A stretch of 64,000 bases of DNA. Source: CAWCDJ01 sp963778675 (GTDB lineage Bacteria; Acidobacteriota; Terriglobia; Bryobacterales; Bryobacteraceae). Location of the stretch: assembly GCA_963778675.1 (NCBI GenBank), contig CAVZVI010000010.1, forward strand, positions 496,001 to 560,000, written 5' to 3'. Shown here piece after piece: positions 53,738-61,716 of the stretch (positions within the stretch are counted from its first letter, which is position 1; every line of letters begins with the position of its first letter). The translations under genes and the position numbers were made by a program. The notes below the pieces were generated by a model. The model worked only from the letters and a program-made list of their open reading frames with translations, was not told the origin of the DNA and ran no database searches.

Positions 53738-56497
53738 ATGAATAGAGCCATTGCGGTTCTGACTCTGCTTCCAGCGGCGCTGGCGGGAGCGGGGCTCTCG
53801 AACGGGAAGATCTCCGCCGAGTTCGGGGAGCGCGGGCTGGTGTCTCTGCACGATGTAGCGAGTGGTGCGACGTACCACTTCGCGAAGGACGAGTTCGCGC
53901 TCACGCTGGACGGCAAGGTCTACGACGCGGCGTCGCTCGGAAAGCCGGAGCGCAATGCGGATGAAAACCGGGTGGGGTTCTCGTTCACGGCGGAGCCCTA
54001 CCGGATCGATGTCGTTTACGAACTACGGCCGGATTGGCGGTTTCTCAGCAAGGAGATCTCGATCACTTCGTCGATGGCCGGCCGGTTCCGCATCAACGGG
54101 ATCACGGTCTTTCGCGACTCCGTGGCCGAGACCGTGCGCAGCGCCTACGCGATCGCGCGCCGCATGGGGGATTACGGCGGGTGTCTGCGCTTCGACGACC
54201 GGCGGGGCCTGCTGGCGGCGGCGCAGAATCCGTTCCTGAAATTCGAGCGCGAGGGGGATCGTTTCAGTCTCCGATACCAGCCGGAGATGGATTGGGAAGC
54301 GGCGGCGGGCACGTTCGTTACGGATCGCGGGCTGCTCGCGCCTTACGAGCTTTCCGGGAAGACGCTGCCGGACCGCATGCTGGCGGAATGGAAGATGGGG
54401 CCGCCGGATGCCGCGCAGGGGATGGACGAGGCGGAGGTCGAGGCGTTTACCGGCATGGTGCGGGCGTTCCTTCTATACAGGCCCGCGCATCCGGCGAACC
54501 TGATGGTGGGCTGGTGCGTAAACGATTACCAGATCGACATCGCAAAGCCGGAGGGGCGTGCGGAGTACAAGCGCATCCTGGACATGGCGTCGGAACTGGG
54601 GGCCGAAGAGGAACTGTTCGCGCCATCGAATTCGGATGTTTCGCGGCGGCGGCTGAGCCGCGACGACTGGCACTGGGAGAACGTTCTGTGGCTCGGAATG
54701 GGGCAGAAGATCCGGCGGAACGAGTGGGATCCGGCGGCGGGGGCGATTCCGGCTTCCGTCGAGGAGATGCTGGATTACGCGCGATCGAAGCGGCTGGGGC
54801 TGCTGGCGTACGTGTATCCGGTGCTCGGATTCACGCAGAGCCGCGAGTGGCTGCTGGGCCCCGGCGGGACGCGGGCGAACCTGGGAGTCTACACGTTTCA
54901 GAACTGGCTCGCCCATGCGCTGGAATCGTTCGCGCGGCACACGCGCATCGCGGGGTATTCGTTCGACCACACGTTCCTCAACCTGCCCGGCAGGAGCCCT
55001 TACGCGCAGTGGTGGGGCTGGCGGCGCGTCATGGAAACGCTGCGGCGCGACAGTCCGGATATCGTAATCGACGGCCGGCAGGCGTACCAGTATTACGGGC
55101 CTTGGTCTTGGCTGGCGGGGAACTATCCGCACCCGACTTCGACCGACGAACAGCCGGAGAGCTTTGTTTCGTTTCCGGATTTGAAGCTGGACCGGGTATC
55201 GGCGGACCGGGAGCGGTATACGGCGTATTGGTACCGGAACTACGAGTTCGCGCCGAGCGAGATCGTGCCGGGCTTCATCACGCACCAGACGCCGCGGAAC
55301 GATGACACGGGCAACATGCCAATGGCGGTCACGGCGGTGGACGACGTGCCGCTGCCGTTCCGCCGGCGCGACTGGGATTACCTGGGGTGGCGGTATTCGC
55401 TGATCTCATCGATCGCGGTGGCTGGGTGGAACAACGTGATCAACATGATTCCCGCTCGCGACCCCGAGGAGTTCCGCCATTTCAGCGAGGACGACAAGAA
55501 GTGGTTCCGGCACTGGATCGACTGGGCGGATATCAATAAAGGGTATCTGCGGAACACGCGGACGATCCTGGGGCAGCCGGCGCTGGGTAAGGCGGACGGG
55601 ACCGCTGCGGTGATGGGGGACTCGGGGTACGTATTCCTGTTCAATCCGAACGGCCGGCGGGTGGACGCGACGTTTGCTCTGGACGACACAATCGGACTTG
55701 CGCGCAAGGGAAGATACCTGCTGCGCGAGGTGTATCCGCTGGAAGACCGGCTGGTGGGGAAACCGGGGGCGGGGGTCTGGTCGTGGGGCGATGCGGTGAC
55801 GCGGACCCTGGACGGCGGGTCGGCGGTGGTGTTGCAAGTCGAGCCGGACGAGGACGAGGGCAGGCCGCGGCTGTTCAACTCGCCGGGACGTGTGGCGGTG
55901 GACGGCCGTGTGGCGCGGCTGACCGGTGTGCGCGGCGAGGCGGGCACGAGCGAAACGCTGCTGATCGACGGAGCGAAGGTGGACGCAGTGGAAATCGGCG
56001 GGGTGAGGATTCCGGCGCGGCCGGTGAAGGGCGGGCTGATGGAGGTGCCGGTGACGTTCGCGGGCGCGCCGTTCCGGCACTACCAGCAGGTGGCGGCGGA
56101 CGGCAAGTTTCGCATCCCGAAAAGGGTGTTCGACCAGCTGGCAGCGCGGCGCAAGGCGTGGCCGATTCCATGGACGGCGGAGGACGCGCGCAGCACGTGG
56201 CTGGAGCCGGAGCGATTGCTGCTGTATGTGCAGTTTGCGGAGCCGGACGACCGGTGGACAGTTTCGCTGAAGGTCGACGGGAAGCCGGTGGAGTTGAAGA
56301 AGGCTTACGCCTCGGTGCGTGCGAACCGGCGAAACTTCACGGGGTTCTATGCGGACGTATCGGACCTGGCGCCGGACGTGGAACATCGGCTGGAGGTGTC
56401 GCTGCCGGAAGGACTGAGGGCAGGGCAGTACCAGGGGGTGTTCTTCGAGAACGTGGAAACGGAGTGGACGGGGACGCTAGCGGCGGATTTGCGCTAA
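53738..56497 (+). CDS. Large secreted protein, glycosidase-like
   Basis: This 919-residue secreted protein is not a family I can name with certainty. A signal peptide is followed by a beta-rich region to about residue 240. A central region at about 260-640 then reads like a TIM barrel of clan GH-D type: LMVGWCVNDYQ, MASELGAEEELFAPSN, IAGYSFDHTFLN, DIVIDGRQAY. Beta-sandwich modules complete the chain. Candidate catalytic acids are the Asp in SFDHTF and the Asp in IVIDGRQ. No cytochrome or sugar-transport link is evident. Confidence 0.6.
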   Translation: MNRAIAVLTLLPAALAGAGLSNGKISAEFGERGLVSLHDVASGATYHFAKDEFALTLDGKVYDAASLGKPERNADENRVGFSFTAEPYRIDVVYELRPDWRFLSKEISITSSMAGRFRINGITVFRDSVAETVRSAYAIARRMGDYGGCLRFDDRRGLLAAAQNPFLKFEREGDRFSLRYQPEMDWEAAAGTFVTDRGLLAPYELSGKTLPDRMLAEWKMGPPDAAQGMDEAEVEAFTGMVRAFLLYRPAHPANLMVGWCVNDYQIDIAKPEGRAEYKRILDMASELGAEEELFAPSNSDVSRRRLSRDDWHWENVLWLGMGQKIRRNEWDPAAGAIPASVEEMLDYARSKRLGLLAYVYPVLGFTQSREWLLGPGGTRANLGVYTFQNWLAHALESFARHTRIAGYSFDHTFLNLPGRSPYAQWWGWRRVMETLRRDSPDIVIDGRQAYQYYGPWSWLAGNYPHPTSTDEQPESFVSFPDLKLDRVSADRERYTAYWYRNYEFAPSEIVPGFITHQTPRNDDTGNMPMAVTAVDDVPLPFRRRDWDYLGWRYSLISSIAVAGWNNVINMIPARDPEEFRHFSEDDKKWFRHWIDWADINKGYLRNTRTILGQPALGKADGTAAVMGDSGYVFLFNPNGRRVDATFALDDTIGLARKGRYLLREVYPLEDRLVGKPGAGVWSWGDAVTRTLDGGSAVVLQVEPDEDEGRPRLFNSPGRVAVDGRVARLTGVRGEAGTSETLLIDGAKVDAVEIGGVRIPARPVKGGLMEVPVTFAGAPFRHYQQVAADGKFRIPKRVFDQLAARRKAWPIPWTAEDARSTWLEPERLLLYVQFAEPDDRWTVSLKVDGKPVELKKAYASVRANRRNFTGFYADVSDLAPDVEHRLEVSLPEGLRAGQYQGVFFENVETEWTGTLAADLR

Positions 56498-56518
56498 CGG
56501 CAGGCTTGGGGAGGAATC

Positions 56519-58276
56519 TTGAAGAGAACCATACTGGCGGCGTTGCTTCTTTTCCCCGCGGCTGTGTGGGGGGCGGATGGAAAGAAGGTGTTCCGGGAGC
56601 GGTGCGCCGGGTGTCATGGCCGCGACGCGCGGGGCAGCGGGAAGGGGCCGGGGCTGGCGGGAAATCCGCGGCTGAGCGGCCTGGCGGTGGAGCAACTGCG
56701 GGGAGCCGTGCAGCGGGGGTTCCCCAATTCGGGGATGCCGGCATTCGACCTGCCGGCGGACGAGTTGGATGCCGTCGCCGGTTACGTACGGAGTTTGAAC
56801 GCCGGAGTGACGGTCCGGCCGGCTGCCGGGAAGCGAGTCACGTGGGGGAAGCCGGAGCCGGGGGACTGGCTCACATACAACGGGCAGCTAAGCGCCAACC
56901 GGTATAGCGAGCTGAAAGAGATCCACACCGGGAATGCCGGCGGGCTGCGCCTGAAGTGGATCTTTCCGATTCCCGAGTACGGGTTGGAAACGACGCCGCT
57001 CGAGGCGGGCGGAGTGATGTACGTTACCGGGCCGAACCAGGTGTACGCGATCGATGCGCTGACGGGGAACCAGATCTGGAATTTCTCCAGGCCGCAGACG
57101 CAAGGGCTGGACGGAGATGCGGCGCTCGGTACGAATCGAGGGGTAGCGATACGCAACGGCAAAGTGTTCTTCGAAACGGATAACGCACACCTGTTGGCGC
57201 TCGACCGCGCGACAGGCGAGTTGGTGTGGGAGAAGACGATGCCCGAGGAGCCGCAGCATTACGGCGGGACGATGGCTCCGCTGGTGGTCGGAGACACGGT
57301 GATCGCGGGAGTGTCGGGCGCGGACGAGGGAATTCGCGGGTTCATCGCGTGCTACCAGGCCGAGACGGGAGAACTGCTGTGGCGGCGCTGGACGGTGCCG
57401 CGAAAGGGCGAGCGGGGATCGGAGACGTGGCAGGGCAGTGAGCCGCTTCGCGGTGGCGGATCGACCTGGCTGACAGGCTCCTATGACGAGGAGACGGATA
57501 CGCTCTACTGGCCGACAGGGAATCCTTTCCCGGATGGCGACGACCGGGACCGCGGCGGAGACAACCTGTTCACCAACTGCATCCTCGCATTGGACCCGCA
57601 TACGGGCGCGGTGAAATGGCATTACCAGTTCACGCCCCACGACGTGCGAGACCGGGACGCGACGGAGCCGCCGGTGCTGGTGGACGCTGTGTATCGCGGG
57701 AAGCCGCGGAAGTTATTGCTGCACGCGGACCGCAACGGCTTCTTCTACGTCCTGGACCGGACCGGCGGCGAGCTGCTGCTGGCCAGGCCGTTCCTGCGGC
57801 GAGTGGATTGGGCTACGGGGATCGGGACAGACGGCCGGCCGGCGGTGATCAACCCGAGGGGATGTCCGGACGATGCGGCGAACTGGAGTGCGACCGCGTT
57901 CAGCCCGCTGACGCACTTGTTCTACTTCCTGGCGCTGGAAGAGTGCACGGGTAGCCCGCTGGGCTATCCGGACCAGACCGGGCAGCGGTTCCTGCGGGCG
58001 CTCGACATCGAGACCGGCAAGATCGTCTGGGAGGTGCCGCAGCCGGGGCCGGCGAAGGCGAAGTCGTGGTCGGGGGTGCTGGCCACGGCGGGCGGCCTCG
58101 TTTTCTACGGAAAGCCGAACGGTGGATTCGAGGCGGTGGATCAGCGGGACGGAAAGATGCTGTGGCGGTTCGAGACGAATGTGCGGATGAAGGCCTCGCC
58201 GATGACGTTCGAGGTGGGTGGAAAGCAGTACGTGGCAGTGGCGGCCGGGCCGAATATTCTGTGCTTCGGGCTGTGA
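56519..58276 (+). CDS. Quinohaemoprotein dehydrogenase with N-terminal cytochrome c domain
   Basis: This 585-residue periplasmic enzyme has a signal peptide, a cytochrome c domain (CAGCH at about 29-33), and an eight-bladed PQQ propeller. The haem domain is N-terminal, whereas classical quinohaemoprotein alcohol dehydrogenases carry it at the C-terminus. Active-site residues by comparison with methanol dehydrogenases: N335 (TGNPFP), the catalytic Asp D378 and a second Asp D380 (HDVRDRDATEP). D269 lies where most relatives have Glu (SGADEG). The vicinal Cys pair before NRG is missing. The Asp two residues after the catalytic Asp is the mark of lanthanide-dependent enzymes. The TTG start at 56519 has GGGGAGG before it. 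Confidence 0.85.
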   Translation: MKRTILAALLLFPAAVWGADGKKVFRERCAGCHGRDARGSGKGPGLAGNPRLSGLAVEQLRGAVQRGFPNSGMPAFDLPADELDAVAGYVRSLNAGVTVRPAAGKRVTWGKPEPGDWLTYNGQLSANRYSELKEIHTGNAGGLRLKWIFPIPEYGLETTPLEAGGVMYVTGPNQVYAIDALTGNQIWNFSRPQTQGLDGDAALGTNRGVAIRNGKVFFETDNAHLLALDRATGELVWEKTMPEEPQHYGGTMAPLVVGDTVIAGVSGADEGIRGFIACYQAETGELLWRRWTVPRKGERGSETWQGSEPLRGGGSTWLTGSYDEETDTLYWPTGNPFPDGDDRDRGGDNLFTNCILALDPHTGAVKWHYQFTPHDVRDRDATEPPVLVDAVYRGKPRKLLLHADRNGFFYVLDRTGGELLLARPFLRRVDWATGIGTDGRPAVINPRGCPDDAANWSATAFSPLTHLFYFLALEECTGSPLGYPDQTGQRFLRALDIETGKIVWEVPQPGPAKAKSWSGVLATAGGLVFYGKPNGGFEAVDQRDGKMLWRFETNVRMKASPMTFEVGGKQYVAVAAGPNILCFGL

Positions 58277-58316
58277 AACGGCACGTGGCCTGGTAAAGCC
58301 CCGGCAGACACCTTGC

Positions 58317-58350
58317 ACTTCTACACGTGTTGGGCGTAATCTGTAGAAGT
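58317..58350. promoter_or_regulatory. PadR operator with long spacer
   Basis: The arms acttctaca (58317-58325) and tgtagaagt (58342-58350) are perfect reverse complements separated by 16 bp. They end 13 bp before the padR ATG at 58364. A TTGCAC at 58313-58318 could be the -35 element inside the site. Confidence 0.72.
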
Positions 58351-58363
58351 TCGAGGTATCAGG

Positions 58364-58708
58364 ATGGCAGAGAAATCGGATCTTCCGCAGGGCACGCTGG
58401 ACCTTCTGATTTTGAAGGTGGCGGCGTTAGGGCCGGTGCACGGATACGCGATTGCGCAACGTCTGCAGCAGGTGTCGCGAGACGTGGTGCAGGTGCCGCA
58501 GGGGTCGCTCTATCCGGCCCTGCACCGGCTGGAAAATCGCGGGCTGCTGGCGGCGGACTGGAGGGAGACGGAGACCGGGCGCGAGGCCAAGTTCTACCGC
58601 CTGACGAAGAAGGGGCGCACGCAACTGGAGGCGGAGACGGCAAGCTGGGAGCGATTGGCGGAAGCGGTAGGGCTGATCCTGCGGATGTCGGAGGGGGGCG
58701 CGCAATGA
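58364..58708 (+). CDS. PadR-family transcriptional regulator
   Basis: This 114-residue PadR protein has LPQGTLDLLILKVAALGPVH, GYAIAQRLQQVSRDVVQV, PQGSLYPALHRLENRGLLAA and REAKFYRLTKKGRTQLEAE. It is the first gene of the third PadR/ADOP module; its stop overlaps the permease start as ATGA. Confidence 0.93.
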   Translation: MAEKSDLPQGTLDLLILKVAALGPVHGYAIAQRLQQVSRDVVQVPQGSLYPALHRLENRGLLAADWRETETGREAKFYRLTKKGRTQLEAETASWERLAEAVGLILRMSEGGAQ

Positions 58709-61350
58709 CGTGGTGGCAGCGCCTGTGGCGGCGAAGGCAGATGGAGGAGCAGCTTGAGAAAGAACTGCGTTTCCACCTGGAACAGCATGAGGCCGATCTG
58801 GTCGCGCGCGGCCACGACGCCGGGGAAGCGCGGCGGCTGGCGCGGCTGGATCTGGGCGGCCCGGAGCAGGTGAAGGAGGTGTGCCGGGATGCGCGAGGCA
58901 CACGCTGGGCGGAGGACCTGTGGCAGGATCTCCGCTACGCGGTTCGGGTGCTGGGGCAGAAACCGGGATTCACGGCGGTGGCGCTGGGCACGCTGGCTCT
59001 CGGGATCGGAGCCGCCACGGTCATGTTCACGGTGGTCAACGGCGTCTTGCTGAAGCCGTTGCCCTACCGCGAGCCCGGCCGGCTGGTCAAGCTGCAGGAA
59101 GAAACGGACTGGAGCACGCAGTTGGGCAGCCTGTGGGCCTTCACCTATCCTAATTTCCTGGATTGCCGGCGGGAGAGCCACTCGCTGGAGATGGCCGCCT
59201 GGCGCTACGGCGGAGGAACGGTCAGCAAGCCGGGCGAAGCGGCGTACGAGGAGGGCCGCGAGATTTCGGCGGACCTGTTTTCGGTGCTGGGCATTGCCCC
59301 GGCACGCGGGCGTGCCTTTCTGCCGGAAGAAGACCGGCGGGGGGCCGCGCCGGTGGCGATCATCAGCTACGCGTTGTGGCAGCGCCGGTTCGCGGGGAGC
59401 CCATCGGCGATCGGCATGCCGCTGGTCTTCGAAGGCAAGTCCTATACGGTTGTGGGCGTGGCTCCGGCAGGCTTCCGCTTGATGGGTGAAGACGTGGACG
59501 TGTTCACGCCCATCGGCCAGGACGCCGCGCCGAACATGCAGAACCGGGAAGCACATCCCGGAATACAGGTCGTGGCGCGCCTGCGGCCGGGCGTGACGCT
59601 CGCGCAGGCACGGACCGAGTTGGGGCTGATCGCCCGGCGGCTGGCCGAGCAATACCCGAAGTCGAATCACGGCCGCACGTTCCTCGCGGATCCGCTGGGT
59701 CCGCCGGTGGAGGATGTCCGCGGAACGCTGTGGCTGCTGATGGGGGCGGTCAGCCTGGTGCTGCTGATCGGGTGCGTGAATATTGCCAGCCTGCTGCTGG
59801 CGCGGGCGGTTTCGCGGGAGCGGGAGCTGGCGATGCGGGCGGCGCTGGGCGCGGGCCGCGGGCGGCTGGCGCGGCAATGCCTGACCGAGAGCGCGGTGCT
59901 GGCGGTGTCGGGAGGCGTTCTGGGCGTCGTGCTGGCGGCGGTGGGGCTGCATCCGTTCATCCGGTTCTGGCCCGGCAGCCTGCCGCGCGCGGAAGAGACC
60001 CGGCTGGATTGGCACGTGCTGCTCTTTGCGGTGGGGATCTCGCTCGCGAGCGGTCTGCTTTTCGGACTGGCGCCGGCCCTGCGGGTCCCCGCGCGGGCGC
60101 TGGAACAGGCGCTGCGGTCGGGAGGCCGAAGCGTAGCGGGAAGCTCGCGCCGGCTGCACTGCGGGTTCGTGATTTCGGAGATCGCGCTGGCGGTGGTGCT
60201 GTTGATTTCGGCTGGAATGCTGGGGCGCACGATGCTTCATCTCTCGTCTCTCGATCCCGGAGTCAACATCAAGAACGTTCTGACCGCACGTACGGCGCTG
60301 TCGCCCGATACGCTGGCCGACGCCGGAAGGACGCGCGCCGTCTGGCGGGAGATTCTGGACCGCACGCGGCGTATTCCGGGAGTGCGGTCGGTGGCGATGG
60401 TCGATACCGTGCCGATGCGGGAAGGCAACAACCAGATCGGCTACCGGACCACCCCGGCCGAACAGCCGCAGAATCAACAGCCGCTGGCGCTGGCTACCAG
60501 CGTCACGCCGGATTACCTCAAGGTCATGGGGATTCCGCTGCGGGAGGGCCGCTTTTTCGACGACGGGGACCGCATGGGCACCGAGCCGGTAGCGGTGATC
60601 GACCAGGTGATGGCACAGGAGGCGTTCGGCGGGCAGGACCCCGTCGGGAAGCACCTGTGGATTGGGCTGGACTCCGATCCCCTTCGGATCGTCGGGGTGG
60701 TGGGACATGTTCGCTATTGGGGGCCGGCGGGCGATGACCGGTCGCATGTGCGGGCGCAGGTCTACTATTCGTTCGCGCAGCTGCCGGACCGGTACGTGCG
60801 CCGCTGGTCGGAGCTGATGTCGATTGCGGTGCGTACGGGTGCCGATCCGCTGAGCGTCGTGGAGCCATTACGGCGGGAGGTGCGCGGCGCGGCCGGCGAC
60901 CAGGTGATCTACGAGATTCGCACGATGGAGCAGCTGGCGAGCGACACACTGGCGCGGCAACGCTTCCTGATGCTGTTGTTCGGCATCTTCGCCGGCCTGG
61001 CGCTGGTGCTGGCGTGCACCGGCATTTATGGCGTCCTGGCCTATCTGACGAGCCGGCGGGTGCCGGAGTTCGGATTGCGTGTGGCGCTGGGGGCGAGCGG
61101 AGCCGACGTGATCCGGCTGGTACTCGGGCAGAGCATGGCGATGATCGCGGCCGGTGTGGGTGCGGGTGCGCTGGCGGGCATCGGAGCGGCGCGTTTGCTG
61201 GAGCGGCTGGTCGAGGGAATGCAGCCGGCGGGACTGGCGACGTTTGCCGTCATGATCCCGGTGCTGGTGGCGGCAGCGCTGATGGCGAGCTATCTGCCGG
61301 CGCGCCGTGCGAGCCGCGTTGATCCGATGAGGGCATTACGGCAGGAGTAG
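58705..61350 (+). CDS. ADOP-type MacB/FtsX-like ABC permease
   Basis: This 881-residue permease has the prefix domain (RRRQMEEQLEKELRFHLEQHE) and two MacB-core plus FtsX halves with GCVNIASLLLARAVSRERELA and CTGIYGVLAYLTSRRVPEFG, ending in RVDPMRALRQE. The ATG at 58705 overlaps the padR stop. No ATPase gene lies next to it. The codon use and GC match the neighbours. Confidence 0.93.
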   Translation: MTWWQRLWRRRQMEEQLEKELRFHLEQHEADLVARGHDAGEARRLARLDLGGPEQVKEVCRDARGTRWAEDLWQDLRYAVRVLGQKPGFTAVALGTLALGIGAATVMFTVVNGVLLKPLPYREPGRLVKLQEETDWSTQLGSLWAFTYPNFLDCRRESHSLEMAAWRYGGGTVSKPGEAAYEEGREISADLFSVLGIAPARGRAFLPEEDRRGAAPVAIISYALWQRRFAGSPSAIGMPLVFEGKSYTVVGVAPAGFRLMGEDVDVFTPIGQDAAPNMQNREAHPGIQVVARLRPGVTLAQARTELGLIARRLAEQYPKSNHGRTFLADPLGPPVEDVRGTLWLLMGAVSLVLLIGCVNIASLLLARAVSRERELAMRAALGAGRGRLARQCLTESAVLAVSGGVLGVVLAAVGLHPFIRFWPGSLPRAEETRLDWHVLLFAVGISLASGLLFGLAPALRVPARALEQALRSGGRSVAGSSRRLHCGFVISEIALAVVLLISAGMLGRTMLHLSSLDPGVNIKNVLTARTALSPDTLADAGRTRAVWREILDRTRRIPGVRSVAMVDTVPMREGNNQIGYRTTPAEQPQNQQPLALATSVTPDYLKVMGIPLREGRFFDDGDRMGTEPVAVIDQVMAQEAFGGQDPVGKHLWIGLDSDPLRIVGVVGHVRYWGPAGDDRSHVRAQVYYSFAQLPDRYVRRWSELMSIAVRTGADPLSVVEPLRREVRGAAGDQVIYEIRTMEQLASDTLARQRFLMLLFGIFAGLALVLACTGIYGVLAYLTSRRVPEFGLRVALGASGADVIRLVLGQSMAMIAAGVGAGALAGIGAARLLERLVEGMQPAGLATFAVMIPVLVAAALMASYLPARRASRVDPMRALRQE

Positions 61351-61482
61351 TTTTTGGCGCGAGCGCCCCGTAGCTGGGGCATTTCACCCAATTCCGCTTC
61401 CAGGCCGTCGCCAGATGAAAGAAAACAAAAGGCCGTTCTTTGGCCACCGGGGTGCTTTCTGAGTTAGGTTCGAGGCAAGCCT

Positions 61483-61716
61483 ATGTTTCGATTCGATCAG
61501 CTCATCCGTCGTGACATGATTATCCGTGATGTAAAGCAACGTCATCCTGAAACCATTCCTGTATTTGAAGGCCTGCATTACCGGGCCGCTTGCGATGACT
61601 GCGATATCGAGACGGTGGCACGCAAGAACGGACTTAACGTCCGTGACGTGGTGGATGCCCTAAACGAAGCCGCGTTCGGACCAAAGGCGGACACCGATCA
61701 ACATGCAAGTAACTAA
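61483..61716 (+). CDS. Small ScdA_N/DUF542-like protein
   Basis: The 77-residue protein has IIRDVKQRHPETIPVFEG, CDDCDIETVARKNGLNVRDV and VVDALNEAAFG. This is the order of the ScdA N-terminal (DUF542) and DUF1858-type domains that accompany Fe-S repair or hybrid-cluster proteins; two Cys (CDDC) remain. Its 3' end overlaps the acyl-CoA synthetase start by 14 bp, suggesting coupled translation. The function is unknown. Confidence 0.65.
   Translation: MFRFDQLIRRDMIIRDVKQRHPETIPVFEGLHYRAACDDCDIETVARKNGLNVRDVVDALNEAAFGPKADTDQHASN

Noticed and set aside
58594..60747. Open frame of 717 codons antisense to the third ADOP permease
   Set aside because: The translation is low-complexity Arg/Pro/Gln-rich with no domain; the sense strand is a clear permease.
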